From IMG/VR virus record IMGVR_UViG_3300034061_003843, positions 1-27,992 of that record: a stretch of 27,992 nucleotides of DNA. One strand, written 5' to 3'. The notes beneath the pieces are model-generated. The model saw only the letters and a program-made list of their open reading frames with translations. It searched no databases and was not told where the DNA came from. Origin of the DNA: a virus. Positions 1 through 6,603 of this stretch are shown here, piece by piece. The position numbers and the translations under genes are program-made. How positions within the stretch are numbered: position 1 is the first letter of the stretch; the number at the start of each line of letters is the position of its first letter.

Positions 1-131
1 AAGTCGAGGTCACCGAACCAGACGCGCCTTTGAAGGGCGGCGCCGATCATGAAATAGAAAGCAGCATCGACAAACGGCTGCGGGCTTTGTACGTCTTTTG
101 TGTACAAACACCAGTCTTCATATAGGCTCAT
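1..131 (-). CDS. N-terminus of a replication helicase/primase-like ATPase (partial)
   Basis: A minus-strand reading frame starts at ATG 131 and runs off the left edge, so only 43 residues are visible. The protein begins MSLYEDWCLYTKDVQSPQPF and continues with a hydrophobic segment ending LQRRVWFGDL. This layout (short acidic start, 'SP..F..AA', then 'GAAL.RRVW') resembles the N-terminal segment of phage and mobile-element DUF3987-type helicase or primase-associated ATPases, which sit just before the Walker A loop. That loop would lie outside the window. The start overlaps the end of the upstream 75-aa gene by 14 nt, so the two are probably translationally coupled. Position after the polymerase genes fits a replication role. 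The family call is from memory of the pattern only; the reading frame itself is well supported. Confidence 0.5.
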   Translation of the reverse strand, partial: MSLYEDWCLYTKDVQSPQPFVDAAFYFMIGAALQRRVWFGDLD

Positions 132-345
132 GCAAGTATGCGAGTCTTACAGAGTTCTTGCGGATTTGTAGTGTGGTTATTACGTCGAAACCTTCTAGCT
201 TCTCAAAGCTCGGATCGAACTCGCTGGGAAGATGGGTCTCATGTACAATAACGACCGAGGGCGGCGGCAGGTTGGGCGGCCACTCTTTTACTTTTTCCCT
301 GATCGCATTTGTGATCTGGGTTATTCGGTCGTTCGTCTGTCTCAT
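118..345 (-). CDS. Hypothetical 75-aa protein downstream of a sigma-54-type promoter
   Basis: I do not recognise this small soluble protein. It has a charged helical N-terminus (MRQTNDRITQITNAIREKVKEW), a proline-rich turn (PPNLPPP), and a beta-like segment (SVVIVHETHLP). It contains no cysteines and no membrane segment. The ATG at 345 lies 8 nt after the transcription start predicted from the -24/-12 element at 364-379, so its mRNA would be almost leaderless. Its stop overlaps the start of the helicase-like gene that continues off the window, which makes the two a likely operon. Judged real from its fit between promoter and next gene. Confidence 0.6.
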   Translation of the reverse strand: MRQTNDRITQITNAIREKVKEWPPNLPPPSVVIVHETHLPSEFDPSFEKLEGFDVITTLQIRKNSVRLAYLHEPI

Positions 346-363
346 ACTGGGTAAAGCGGAGGG

Positions 364-379
364 AGCTTTTCTTGGGCCA
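364..379 (-). promoter_or_regulatory. Sigma-54-type promoter (P1) for the 75-aa/helicase-like genes
   Basis: Minus-strand TGGCCCAAGAAAAGCT has the GG-N10-GC spacing of a -24/-12 element. It lies directly after the stop of the polymerase palm gene. Predicted start of transcription is near 353 and the next ATG is at 345. The block around it (357-391) is nearly repeated at 4575-4609, where it also follows a gene ending GCC TAA. P1 therefore looks like a copy of the P2 promoter cassette. Confidence 0.65.
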
Positions 380-382
380 CTG

Positions 383-1375
383 TTAGGCTAAGTCTCTCAT
401 ACCAAGTGGATTCTCTTTCGAGAACTTGCCCCAGTTCTTACCGGCTTGGGCCTCAGACTTCATCGTAAAGTTTATGCCATCTCGGCCTGTGAGAGAAATG
501 GCGAGGCATTCTTGCATGAGCTTCGCCGTGTCAGTGACAATCCCATCTGGAACCAACGCCAGAAAAGAGTCATGTTTATTGTTAATCGCCGGTAATGTTT
601 TGAGCGGTCGCTCTTTGTTATAGCGGTTGACTGCGAGGTGTGTGATACAGCCCACGGTGGACTGAGGAACCCATGAGATGCCTTCCCTGATATAAGAGTC
701 AGTAATAGTACGCTCGAACCGGCGTGGATATCCAAACAGATTACGGAGCTGACGGTTAGTTCTAATTTGAAATTCAATTTCATCTTGCCATTCTATGATT
801 TCTGGGAACAGTGACGCGAAGAATCCAAGGAAGACTTTGCATTCTTGGAGAGATAAAGTCAAAGTGCCATGACTTTGTTTTAGAGTCTGAAGCTGAAAGG
901 TCCGCTCACGCATTCTATAGGAGGAAGCGTGGCAGACCATCTTGCCGATCTTGTATTCTTTATCGGAGGATTTGATTGCTTTGTCGAGAGGTTTCCAATC
1001 GGGGTCTTTCTTTAGATCAGACGGCGACAGGGATTTCCAATAAGATGGCGACTTCCCGGCGAGAGGCCATTCGTTCTGCATCTGCTCGCAGAAGATGTGA
1101 AGCGCGATGAAGGTATGAGGTTTGATGCCGACGTTGAAGAGTTCTCTATAACGCCCCGGTCGCGTAAGATTGGCGACGATAAGAGCCTCAGCGCCGCTTT
1201 GATCGCATTGGACGAATGTAAGGCCCGGCGGGGCAATGTAAATATCGAGAGCTTCCTTGTCGGGATTCTGCAGGTTAGCTCCGTAGTCGCCGAGGAATTG
1301 ACCAGAGGCGAGACGAAAGCTTCCAGTCCCGGCGACCTTAAGCGAGGTCAGGCAATGGATGTGTGGGGTGGGCAT
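383..1375 (-). CDS. Family-A DNA polymerase, palm/fingers half of a split enzyme
   Basis: This 330-aa protein carries the nucleotide-transfer half of a PolI-type (family A) replicative polymerase and begins where the thumb would normally end. Residues 19-37 match the conserved R...S...NLQN stretch (SFRLASGQF, YGANLQN). Motif A is VQCDQSGAEA with metal ligand D58. The O-helix (motif B) is around K145-Y153, and motif C is KHDS with H268-D269. The O-helix is unusual: the expected arginine position holds Y141/K142, the F/Y position is H149, and the final YG is Y153-R154. No exonuclease domain is present. That domain and the thumb are encoded by the gene at 3857-2427, with a DNA ligase and a 65-aa ORF between. 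An active polymerase would need both polypeptides to associate (inference). The start at 1375 follows the 65-aa ORF stop by a few bases. Confidence 0.88.
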   Translation of the reverse strand: MPTPHIHCLTSLKVAGTGSFRLASGQFLGDYGANLQNPDKEALDIYIAPPGLTFVQCDQSGAEALIVANLTRPGRYRELFNVGIKPHTFIALHIFCEQMQNEWPLAGKSPSYWKSLSPSDLKKDPDWKPLDKAIKSSDKEYKIGKMVCHASSYRMRERTFQLQTLKQSHGTLTLSLQECKVFLGFFASLFPEIIEWQDEIEFQIRTNRQLRNLFGYPRRFERTITDSYIREGISWVPQSTVGCITHLAVNRYNKERPLKTLPAINNKHDSFLALVPDGIVTDTAKLMQECLAISLTGRDGINFTMKSEAQAGKNWGKFSKENPLGMRDLA

Positions 1376-1378
1376 AGG

Positions 1379-1576
1379 TTATTTTTTTGGAAGCATAGCG
1401 TGCCAGTGACCGTAAAGATGAAAACCCTTACCTTCAAGTTTTTGTGTCATTTCAAGACAGGCTTGTTTCCATTGTGTATGAGTTTGATATCCTTGTTCTG
1501 GACCTTCCATTGATCTTGAGATTAGTGTACTAAGATCTTTGATTTCTTCGGGTGAGAATATTATAGATTCTTTCAT
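1379..1576 (-). CDS. Hypothetical 65-aa protein between ligase and polymerase palm gene
   Basis: I do not recognise this protein. It begins MKESIIFSPEEIKDLSTLIS, has a likely helical N-terminus, and ends HLYGHWHAMLPKK with several aromatic and histidine residues. The start overlaps the ligase stop in the arrangement TATGA, and its stop is 3 nt before the start of the polymerase palm gene, so it is tightly packed in the replication operon. It lies exactly in the gap that interrupts the polymerase and could help join the halves, but the sequence gives no direct evidence for that. Confidence 0.6.
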   Translation of the reverse strand: MKESIIFSPEEIKDLSTLISRSMEGPEQGYQTHTQWKQACLEMTQKLEGKGFHLYGHWHAMLPKK

Positions 1577-2424
1577 ACATCATCCCTCCACCCCACAAAC
1601 GACGCATTGAACGGGCGACCGTCGTCTGTGAGGTTGAGATATTTGATCGTTGCTTTCTTTTGGAAGTGATAATTTGGGGTAATGAATTCCTCACGCTCTT
1701 CGTCGGTGAAGCCTGTGCCTACTTCAAAGCTTACGCCTCTGTTGGTGATGAACTTAAGTGCACCTAGTTTGCCTTTGCATTTGCCTTCATCAGAGATGAC
1801 GCGCCCAATGCACTGGAACTCGTCGTCGAGAAATGCTTTGCGCTTCTGGAGATTCATCGTCGAGCGTTCCTTTGTGCCCTGAGGCATATACGATCCGAAG
1901 ACGCTCTTGAGCATTTGGCCTTCGTAGGATTGATCAAGATAGTCATGATAGCACATATCCAGTTCAATCCGCGTTTTGCAGATAGACCACTGGATTGGGC
2001 GGATGTTAGCCGTCTTGCCTTTGCTATCTGCAAAGATCTTATCGAGCAATAGCATGCGCGTAAGAGCGTTATATTTAGGCTCGACGATATCAAATACACG
2101 AAACTCGATAAGTTCTGCATCCTGTCCCGGCTCGATACGAGACACAGCCACGGCGGCGTTGATCTTCTGCAGACTCATGCCGTGACAATACAACTCGCCG
2201 TCGAGTATGTAGTCTGTCGTGGGCGGAATGATATGATTCAGCACAGCATCATTCCACCGCTTGCCATCTCGCGAGAAGAAGCCGCGGCCGGGAATGTACA
2301 TGCACCTCAGGCCATTCAGCTTGGGCATCGAGACGACATGTCCGAATTTTGAGGGGTCATAAATCCCAGCACGCATAAAGGATGCGGCGATTTGTGGGTC
2401 TTTTTCTTTTGTATCTTTTGTCAT
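1573..2424 (-). CDS. ATP-dependent DNA ligase
   Basis: The protein (283 aa from the ATG at 2424; 290 aa from the upstream ATG at 2445) is a small two-domain ATP ligase of the T7 type, sealing nicks during replication. Counting from the 2424 start, the adenylation motif is PKLNGLR with lysine 35. This is a variant of KxDGxR, with Asn replacing Asp. Motif III-type LDGELY lies at 74-79, FRVFDI at 108-113, motif IV YEGQMLK at 167-173 and motif V LQKRK at 192-196, followed by an OB-fold-length C-terminus. The gene starts 2 nt after the stop of the exonuclease-half polymerase gene (or overlaps it by 19 nt with the longer start) and ends overlapping the 65-aa ORF. It therefore sits inside what would otherwise be one polymerase gene. 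Confidence 0.85.
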   Translation of the reverse strand: MTKDTKEKDPQIAASFMRAGIYDPSKFGHVVSMPKLNGLRCMYIPGRGFFSRDGKRWNDAVLNHIIPPTTDYILDGELYCHGMSLQKINAAVAVSRIEPGQDAELIEFRVFDIVEPKYNALTRMLLLDKIFADSKGKTANIRPIQWSICKTRIELDMCYHDYLDQSYEGQMLKSVFGSYMPQGTKERSTMNLQKRKAFLDDEFQCIGRVISDEGKCKGKLGALKFITNRGVSFEVGTGFTDEEREEFITPNYHFQKKATIKYLNLTDDGRPFNASFVGWRDDV

Positions 2425-2426
2425 AT

Positions 2427-3857
2427 TTAATATTCCCAAATCCATTGTTGAAATCCTAACATACCCTTAAGCTTAACCATACGACGCATCTCGAAGATCA
2501 CGTCGATGGCTACGTTCTTCGGATGCTTGAGTTTGATCTTATAGAGTGCATCCCCAGCGACCGACGGCGCGCCTTTGTCTGTTGTCTTTTCTGGTTTGTA
2601 TTTTAGTTGTTCGTGTAGATAACGAACGACTTGATCCGGACTGCCGGGATTAAGGTCAAAGCCTACGAGGATTTTGAGGATTCTATTTAACTGCTTATAT
2701 CTCTCTTCACATCGTCGGACGATATATTGCCGCTTGACGGGATCGAAGTGCATTCCGTGCAGTGACATGAAGGCGTAGTCTGCGAGAGATCGGCTGGCTT
2801 GATCGACAGAGTCTTGAAGTCCACGGTCCCTTGAGATGAGGTCAATCTGACCATAGTAAATCTCTCTGAGGACAATAACGTCTTTAACATTGTAAGCGCG
2901 GAGCTGCTCAAATTGTGCTCGATTGCGAGGATCAAAGTTCCCTGCTTCATCTTTATGGAAGGGTCTGTTAGAAAAAAGCGTTGCTTGATGGGCCAGAGAT
3001 TTCTCAGCCTCCGGAAAGATTCGATGGCCCGCGACCATGGTGTCATAGATATCATGGCCGAATGGGATCTTGTAGAAGGCGGCGAGGAAGCATAGGTCAA
3101 AGAGGGCGTTGTGGATTACGACTCTTCTTTTCTTTAACTCTCTTATGAAGCGCGCAAAGAAAACCACACCCACATTAAGATTGCCGCCCCAATCGTACAC
3201 AGGGATAGAGTAAACAGGACTCTCTCCACAGGCGATGGCGAGACACGTAAGGGTGTTCGTCTTGGGATGAGTTTCAATGTCGAAGAAAATTGGACCTTCG
3301 TAGTCGAAGACACTTGTGCATTCGGCGGCGCGTTGACAGATGACGGTTTGTGGTTCAGGTTGAACTTTTTGGGGGTCATATGTTAGGAGTTTCTTTATGT
3401 CTTGTGCGAACCAAAAACTATAGTTACTGCGCTTCGTCGGGGATGTACTCTTGCCGTCGTCTTTATCTAGGATGTCTTCGCCGTCATTGTCTCCCTCCAA
3501 AGCGTCTTCCATGCCCCATGCGTCGACGCAGTCTTGAGGCCAGTAAGTAACGATGTATTGGGTTTTATTGAATGAAGTATAGACGACGCCGCGAAAGGCA
3601 TCTAGGGTTTTTCCTTTAGCTGCTGGTAGATAATCAAGGCTTTTAGCTCCGGCGAAGATGATCTTTGTGATGCCGCTTGGTTTGTTTGCGCCTTTGAAGA
3701 AGTCGTCGGCAAAGGTGACGAAGACTTGCTCGGAAGAATCAAGATCAATGGTGTGAGAAGCAAGAACAGAACGAACGAAATCACCAGCAGGGCCAAGCAG
3801 TATTCCGTTATTTTCTTTATCAAAGCGCGAAGGTCCATGGAGTACGAGGGCTATCAT
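2427..3857 (-). CDS. Family-A DNA polymerase, exonuclease/thumb half with UDG-like N-terminal domain
   Basis: This 476-aa protein is the proofreading half of the split polymerase. Residues 187-340 form a DnaQ/PolI 3'-5' exonuclease: Exo I FFDIE (D193, E195), Exo II HNALFD (H249-D254), Exo III YNVKD (Y322, D326). Residues about 345-476 look like the start of the polymerase thumb and stop at RRMVKLKGMLGF, the point where PolI enzymes lead into the palm. The palm is missing here and is encoded at 1375-383. Residues 1-115 (GILLGPAGDFVRSVL, later IIFAGA and YIVTYWPQDC) resemble the layout of uracil-DNA-glycosylase superfamily proteins, known as N-terminal fusions in some phage polymerases. I cannot identify clear catalytic residues, so it may be structural. 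A charged linker (118-145) separates the domains. No sigma-54 site was found upstream; two hairpins lie there instead. Confidence 0.87.
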   Translation of the reverse strand: MIALVLHGPSRFDKENNGILLGPAGDFVRSVLASHTIDLDSSEQVFVTFADDFFKGANKPSGITKIIFAGAKSLDYLPAAKGKTLDAFRGVVYTSFNKTQYIVTYWPQDCVDAWGMEDALEGDNDGEDILDKDDGKSTSPTKRSNYSFWFAQDIKKLLTYDPQKVQPEPQTVICQRAAECTSVFDYEGPIFFDIETHPKTNTLTCLAIACGESPVYSIPVYDWGGNLNVGVVFFARFIRELKKRRVVIHNALFDLCFLAAFYKIPFGHDIYDTMVAGHRIFPEAEKSLAHQATLFSNRPFHKDEAGNFDPRNRAQFEQLRAYNVKDVIVLREIYYGQIDLISRDRGLQDSVDQASRSLADYAFMSLHGMHFDPVKRQYIVRRCEERYKQLNRILKILVGFDLNPGSPDQVVRYLHEQLKYKPEKTTDKGAPSVAGDALYKIKLKHPKNVAIDVIFEMRRMVKLKGMLGFQQWIWEY

Positions 3858-3885
3858 TAGGTGGTTAATTTAAGAGAAAAGAAAA

Positions 3886-3907
3886 GGCAGACTATTTCCG
3901 GTCTGCC
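3886..3907 (-). terminator. Intrinsic-terminator-like hairpin between SSB-like and polymerase genes
   Basis: GGCAGAC and GTCTGCC form a perfect 7-bp stem with an 8-nt loop. On the minus strand the stem is followed by TTTTCTTTTCTC. It lies after the SSB-like gene and before the polymerase exonuclease-half gene, so it could separate a highly transcribed SSB-like message from the lower-level polymerase message. Confidence 0.6.
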
Positions 3908-3944
3908 AGCGGGCGAGTTGGGATGTATGTCTTGAGGAAAGAAA

Positions 3945-3976
3945 CCTCTTAGAAAGTCTCGCTTCTCTCTAAGAGG
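3945..3976. other. 9-bp inverted repeat downstream of the SSB-like gene
   Basis: CCTCTTAGA (3945-3953) and TCTAAGAGG (3968-3976) are perfectly complementary with a 14-nt loop. It precedes the terminator-like hairpin at 3886-3907 in the direction of transcription, so the end of the SSB-like mRNA would carry two stem-loops in tandem. No T-run follows it. An mRNA 3'-end stabiliser or a protein-binding operator are both possible. Confidence 0.5.
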
Positions 3977-4014
3977 CGCGTGTCTCTGTGATAGCAACCA
4001 CTCTATCGAGAGAC

Positions 4015-4533
4015 TTAGAAGTTATCGGCAAGCGGCGAGGCAGCGCCTTTGACTTGAGAGAAGTCAAACTGGGTGTTGTATCGCTTGATGATGGCCTCGC
4101 CATTCTCGTCGCGCTTGGCGAACTTGAGATCGCGGGAGTTGGAAGGATCGTCGCTGACGTACTCAGGCTGCGACTGGACGAGCATGTTGAAGGCTTGGCC
4201 TTCGAGACTTTTCAGTGCATCAGAAACGTCAATGTCGTTGTAGTCTTCGGGCAGACCATCATACAGACCAGTCACTTGCAGCGGCGTGGCGAGAAGTTCC
4301 AGCGCAGAGTCAACGCCGTTCTTGTTCTCAAGCATGATGTACATGTTGCCCTTTGCGCCGAGGGTCTTATAGGTCGTACCGGCGGCGGTGGCGGTCTCGG
4401 GCGCAACGATCTCGCACTCACAGACAACCATCTTGAAACCCTTCGCGCTCTGGCGAGTCTCGGTCTTGTGGACGAGAACCTTATAGACGTTGGCGGGGAT
4501 GAATCCGAGCTTGACTTCAGTACCTTTTTTCAT
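4015..4533 (-). CDS. Probable phage ssDNA-binding-type protein (172 aa, unconfirmed)
   Basis: The family is not recognised with certainty. The 172-aa protein starts with a beta-rich segment (VKLGFIPANVYKVLVHKTET) that could be an OB-fold, has a central alternating region, and ends with an acidic patch and LADNF. Its place between a Sak4-like ATPase/Cas4-like nuclease pair and the DNA polymerase is where phages usually encode their single-stranded DNA-binding protein. It has its own sigma-54-type promoter (4582-4597), an A-rich leader with AAACATA repeats and no Shine-Dalgarno, and stem-loops after the stop. This suggests high, separate expression, as expected of an SSB. Alternative: another replication accessory protein. 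Confidence 0.5.
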   Translation of the reverse strand: MKKGTEVKLGFIPANVYKVLVHKTETRQSAKGFKMVVCECEIVAPETATAAGTTYKTLGAKGNMYIMLENKNGVDSALELLATPLQVTGLYDGLPEDYNDIDVSDALKSLEGQAFNMLVQSQPEYVSDDPSNSRDLKFAKRDENGEAIIKRYNTQFDFSQVKGAASPLADNF

Positions 4534-4581
4534 TTTATGTTTTATGTTTTATTGTTTAACTGCGACCGACAAATGGGAGGG

Positions 4582-4597
4582 AGCTTTCTGTGGGCCA
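4582..4597 (-). promoter_or_regulatory. Sigma-54-type promoter (P2) for the SSB-like gene
   Basis: Minus-strand TGGCCCACAGAAAGCT has GG-N10-GC spacing and the AAAGCT form of the -12 region, followed by CCCTCCC. It lies right after the stop of the 81-aa gene and 49 nt upstream of the SSB-like ATG. Predicted start of transcription is near 4571. The surrounding block matches that of P1. Confidence 0.7.
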
Positions 4598-4601
4598 AAG
4601 T

Positions 4602-4847
4602 TTAGGCTCTGTTTTTGAGGACATGATCAATCGTTACTTCGATCATCTTATCCGTAGCATACTGAAAGTCATAATCTCTGACGAGTTGAGTTGCATTAGA
4701 GAGAAGACCTTCGTAGTTGTTGACTTCGAAGTTATAGACATAACCATTAACGCTGCCGTTAGAATTCTGTTTGATTTTAAGAACCAAGCGGATCTCGGCT
4801 TCTTGTTCGGGATATATTTTATCGTTGAATTCAATTTGTTCGCTCAT
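4602..4847 (-). CDS. Hypothetical 81-aa protein
   Basis: I do not recognise this protein. It begins MSEQIEFNDKIYPEQEAEIR and is rich in Glu, Asn and Val, with alternating beta-like segments and no membrane segment. An ATG further upstream (4877) would add ten residues overlapping the previous gene. I chose 4847 because it lies just after the Sak4-like gene's stop. Its own stop is immediately followed by promoter P2. Encoded within the recombination operon, so a role alongside the ATPase is possible but not shown. Confidence 0.6.
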   Translation of the reverse strand: MSEQIEFNDKIYPEQEAEIRLVLKIKQNSNGSVNGYVYNFEVNNYEGLLSNATQLVRDYDFQYATDKMIEVTIDHVLKNRA

Positions 4848-4851
4848 AATA

Positions 4852-5556
4852 TTAGGGTTTAGCCAATTCAACTGCAATCTTATTCAATGCCTTGACAACA
4901 CAATTCTCCATGGGATTAGGCAAGCCCCAGAAGATAGGAGTCTTCGCGGTCGTGACGCCATCGGTCTGCGTGGCGAAGAAGTATTGGATCGTGTCGCTGC
5001 CTTTCTCTTTCTTCGCATACACGGACCACACAGCGAGACACTCAGACTCGATGCCTTTGTTTGCCCACTCTTTACCTTGGACATAGAGGCGGCGGCGAGT
5101 GGTCATACTGCCGTCGAGACCTTGAATCGGGACGATCTCTTCAAGGCCGGTGATGATGACAGTCTTGTCGAGAGACTTGAGGTTAGTGCACAAAGTCTGG
5201 ATGCCGTCGTTGTAGTTCTTCCAGATGTCGAAGCCTTTATACATCATTTCACACTTGACCTGAAGCTGATCAATCGCGGCGGTGATTGAGTCGATGACGA
5301 CTAGATCTTTCGTGGTGTCTTTCTTGATCTTGTTGAGTTCAAGAGTGAGTTTGTCGTAGCTGTCGATTGGGATTACAAGTCCTTCAGAACGAACGCGAAA
5401 AGGCATACCCTTTCGTTCGGCGTCGAGGATGATTGTTCGGGCAGGATCTACGTTGCGGAATGATGTAGACTTACCTGCGCCGCTCGGACCGACGAGTGCG
5501 ATCAGGGTCTTGGGCCATTGAGGTTTTTGTGGTGGGATTGTTTCTGTTGTTGTCAT
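4852..5556 (-). CDS. Sak4-like RecA-fold ATPase (phage recombinase, AAA_24 type)
   Basis: This 234-aa P-loop ATPase matches the phage Sak4/AAA_24 group, single-domain RecA relatives that work with SSB in single-strand annealing or strand exchange. Walker A is GPSGAGKS (23-30), and Walker B is DLVVIDS (84-90). After Walker B comes an amphipathic stretch and TVIITGLEEIVPI, which would be the sensor strand. The length is typical for Sak4 and too short for RecA. It lies between a Cas4-like nuclease and the SSB-like gene, the usual nuclease-recombinase-SSB grouping. Leader lacks a Shine-Dalgarno; CTTGGT...ACCAAG, a short inverted repeat, lies at the junction with the nuclease gene. Confidence 0.8.
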   Translation of the reverse strand: MTTTETIPPQKPQWPKTLIALVGPSGAGKSTSFRNVDPARTIILDAERKGMPFRVRSEGLVIPIDSYDKLTLELNKIKKDTTKDLVVIDSITAAIDQLQVKCEMMYKGFDIWKNYNDGIQTLCTNLKSLDKTVIITGLEEIVPIQGLDGSMTTRRRLYVQGKEWANKGIESECLAVWSVYAKKEKGSDTIQYFFATQTDGVTTAKTPIFWGLPNPMENCVVKALNKIAVELAKP

Positions 5557-5576
5557 TTTATTTAAGCTTGGTTACA

Positions 5577-6503
5577 TTACCAAGAAAGTGGTTCATACTT
5601 CACGATGTCGCACTCAGAGAGGAAGAGTTCGACCTGCGTGGAGTTGTCTGCAAAGCACAGACGTTTGAATGGACAAGAAGGGCAGGAGTTAGTGAGCTTG
5701 CCTGTGGGTGGCGGAAGCTTATCGTGGGCCATAGCTTGGTTGATATGCTTGGAGAAAAGCTCGATTCTTTGTTTTAACTCGACACCGAACTCTTCAAGCT
5801 GCTCCGCGGAGAAACTCCAATCGGGGCCAGTGCGCCATGCTGGAGCTGGCAGAGAGATCTGGACGACGAGCGTGCGTATCACCATGCGACGATACCATGC
5901 AGCGTTGGCGTAGTTGATATCGTCTTTGAATATCTCATACGCAAAACGCTGGAAGATATAGTAGTAGAAAGAGAACTGTGTGTCGCCTTCATAGCCCGCG
6001 ACCGCGTCTTTGAATGCGTACTTGCGCGTCGTCTTATAGTCTGTGATCTGAAGGATTCCCGCTGGGGTTATGCTGAGAAGGTCAACCGTTCCGACATAGG
6101 CAAACGCGGGATGCTCTACGATAGGAAAGTTGAAGTGGAACTCAGCCCCGCGATTGTCACCGAATTTCAAAGGCGTCGGGAGTTGTTGAAGAGGCGCGGC
6201 CGTCAGGGCTTTCTTGATCTGATCTTGATCTTTGTTCGGAAGATTCTTTTCCTTCGCCGATTTGAACGCTTCGAGACAGGCATCTTGCCACTTCTCTCCG
6301 CTCCGGTCAAAGGCAATGTTCTCTGCGAACTTGTGAATGATCTTGCCGACGGTCAAGGCGGTGATGTCTTCTTTAGGCTTAAGGCCAAGAAAGACTGTGA
6401 GAAACCAGCGACGCGGACAAGCTGATATCTTTAAGCCAGATGCGTTGATTGGGATTGTTGCAGGAATGCCTTCGTGAGGAAGATCTTTATAGGTTAAGTT
6501 CAT
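5577..6503 (-). CDS. Cas4/RecB-like PD-(D/E)XK nuclease with probable Fe-S cluster
   Basis: The 308-aa protein (start at ATG 6503, MNLTYKDLPH) shows the PD-(D/E)XK exonuclease core: D141 in VGTVDLL, then D155-Y-K157 in ITDYKTT, and Q176 in the TQFSFYYY helix of RecB-family nucleases. Four cysteines in Cas4/AddB arrangement flank it: C29 (SACPRRW) and C274, C277, C283 (CPSCPFKRLC). These would bind a 4Fe-4S cluster. It probably resects DNA ends to make single strands for the Sak4-like protein encoded next. An upstream in-frame ATG at 6545 would run into the structured element at 6525-6597 and was not preferred. No CRISPR genes are nearby, so this is a phage recombination nuclease rather than an adaptation protein. 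Confidence 0.82.
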   Translation of the reverse strand: MNLTYKDLPHEGIPATIPINASGLKISACPRRWFLTVFLGLKPKEDITALTVGKIIHKFAENIAFDRSGEKWQDACLEAFKSAKEKNLPNKDQDQIKKALTAAPLQQLPTPLKFGDNRGAEFHFNFPIVEHPAFAYVGTVDLLSITPAGILQITDYKTTRKYAFKDAVAGYEGDTQFSFYYYIFQRFAYEIFKDDINYANAAWYRRMVIRTLVVQISLPAPAWRTGPDWSFSAEQLEEFGVELKQRIELFSKHINQAMAHDKLPPPTGKLTNSCPSCPFKRLCFADNSTQVELFLSECDIVKYEPLSW

Positions 6504-6524
6504 ATTTTTTGAGGGGAAAGAAAA

Positions 6525-6597
6525 GCTACTCGGCGCGCCGTCCACAGGAAAAACCTAAACCTGCTGCAAGAACAGCTTGCATAACGCACCGAGTAGC
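6525..6597 (-). ncRNA. 73-nt structured RNA element (13-bp stem with two inner hairpins)
   Basis: On the minus strand GCTACTCGGTGCG pairs with CGCGCCGAGTAGC over 13 bp, including one G-U pair. Inside lie two hairpins: GCAAG-CTGTT-CTTGC and CAGG...CCTG. Together they form a closed three-way junction. It starts 6 nt after the stop of the NUMOD1-like gene and is followed by TTTTCTTT, then the Cas4-like start. It could be an elaborate terminator, a processed small RNA, or a regulatory leader of the nuclease gene. It is not a tRNA: there is no T-loop and no 7-nt anticodon loop. Confidence 0.6.
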
Positions 6598-6603
6598 TAG
6601 AGA

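Noticed and set aside
1573-2427. Intein or intron explaining the split polymerase
   Set aside because: The interruption consists of complete genes with own starts and stops and ligase motifs; no intein splice blocks or intron-like structures were seen.
3528-3543. TGGC...GC site with correct spacing inside the polymerase gene
   Set aside because: It is inside the coding region, far from any start, lacks the AAAGCT form, and chance occurrences of this loose pattern are expected.
3988-4605. 205-aa plus-strand frame over the SSB-like gene
   Set aside because: It runs antisense to a well-placed gene with promoter and hairpins, and its protein is a low-quality Val/Leu/Gly-rich translation.
6525-6597. 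tRNA gene
   Set aside because: The outer stem is 13 bp, not 7, there is no T-arm sequence, and neither inner loop is 7 nt.
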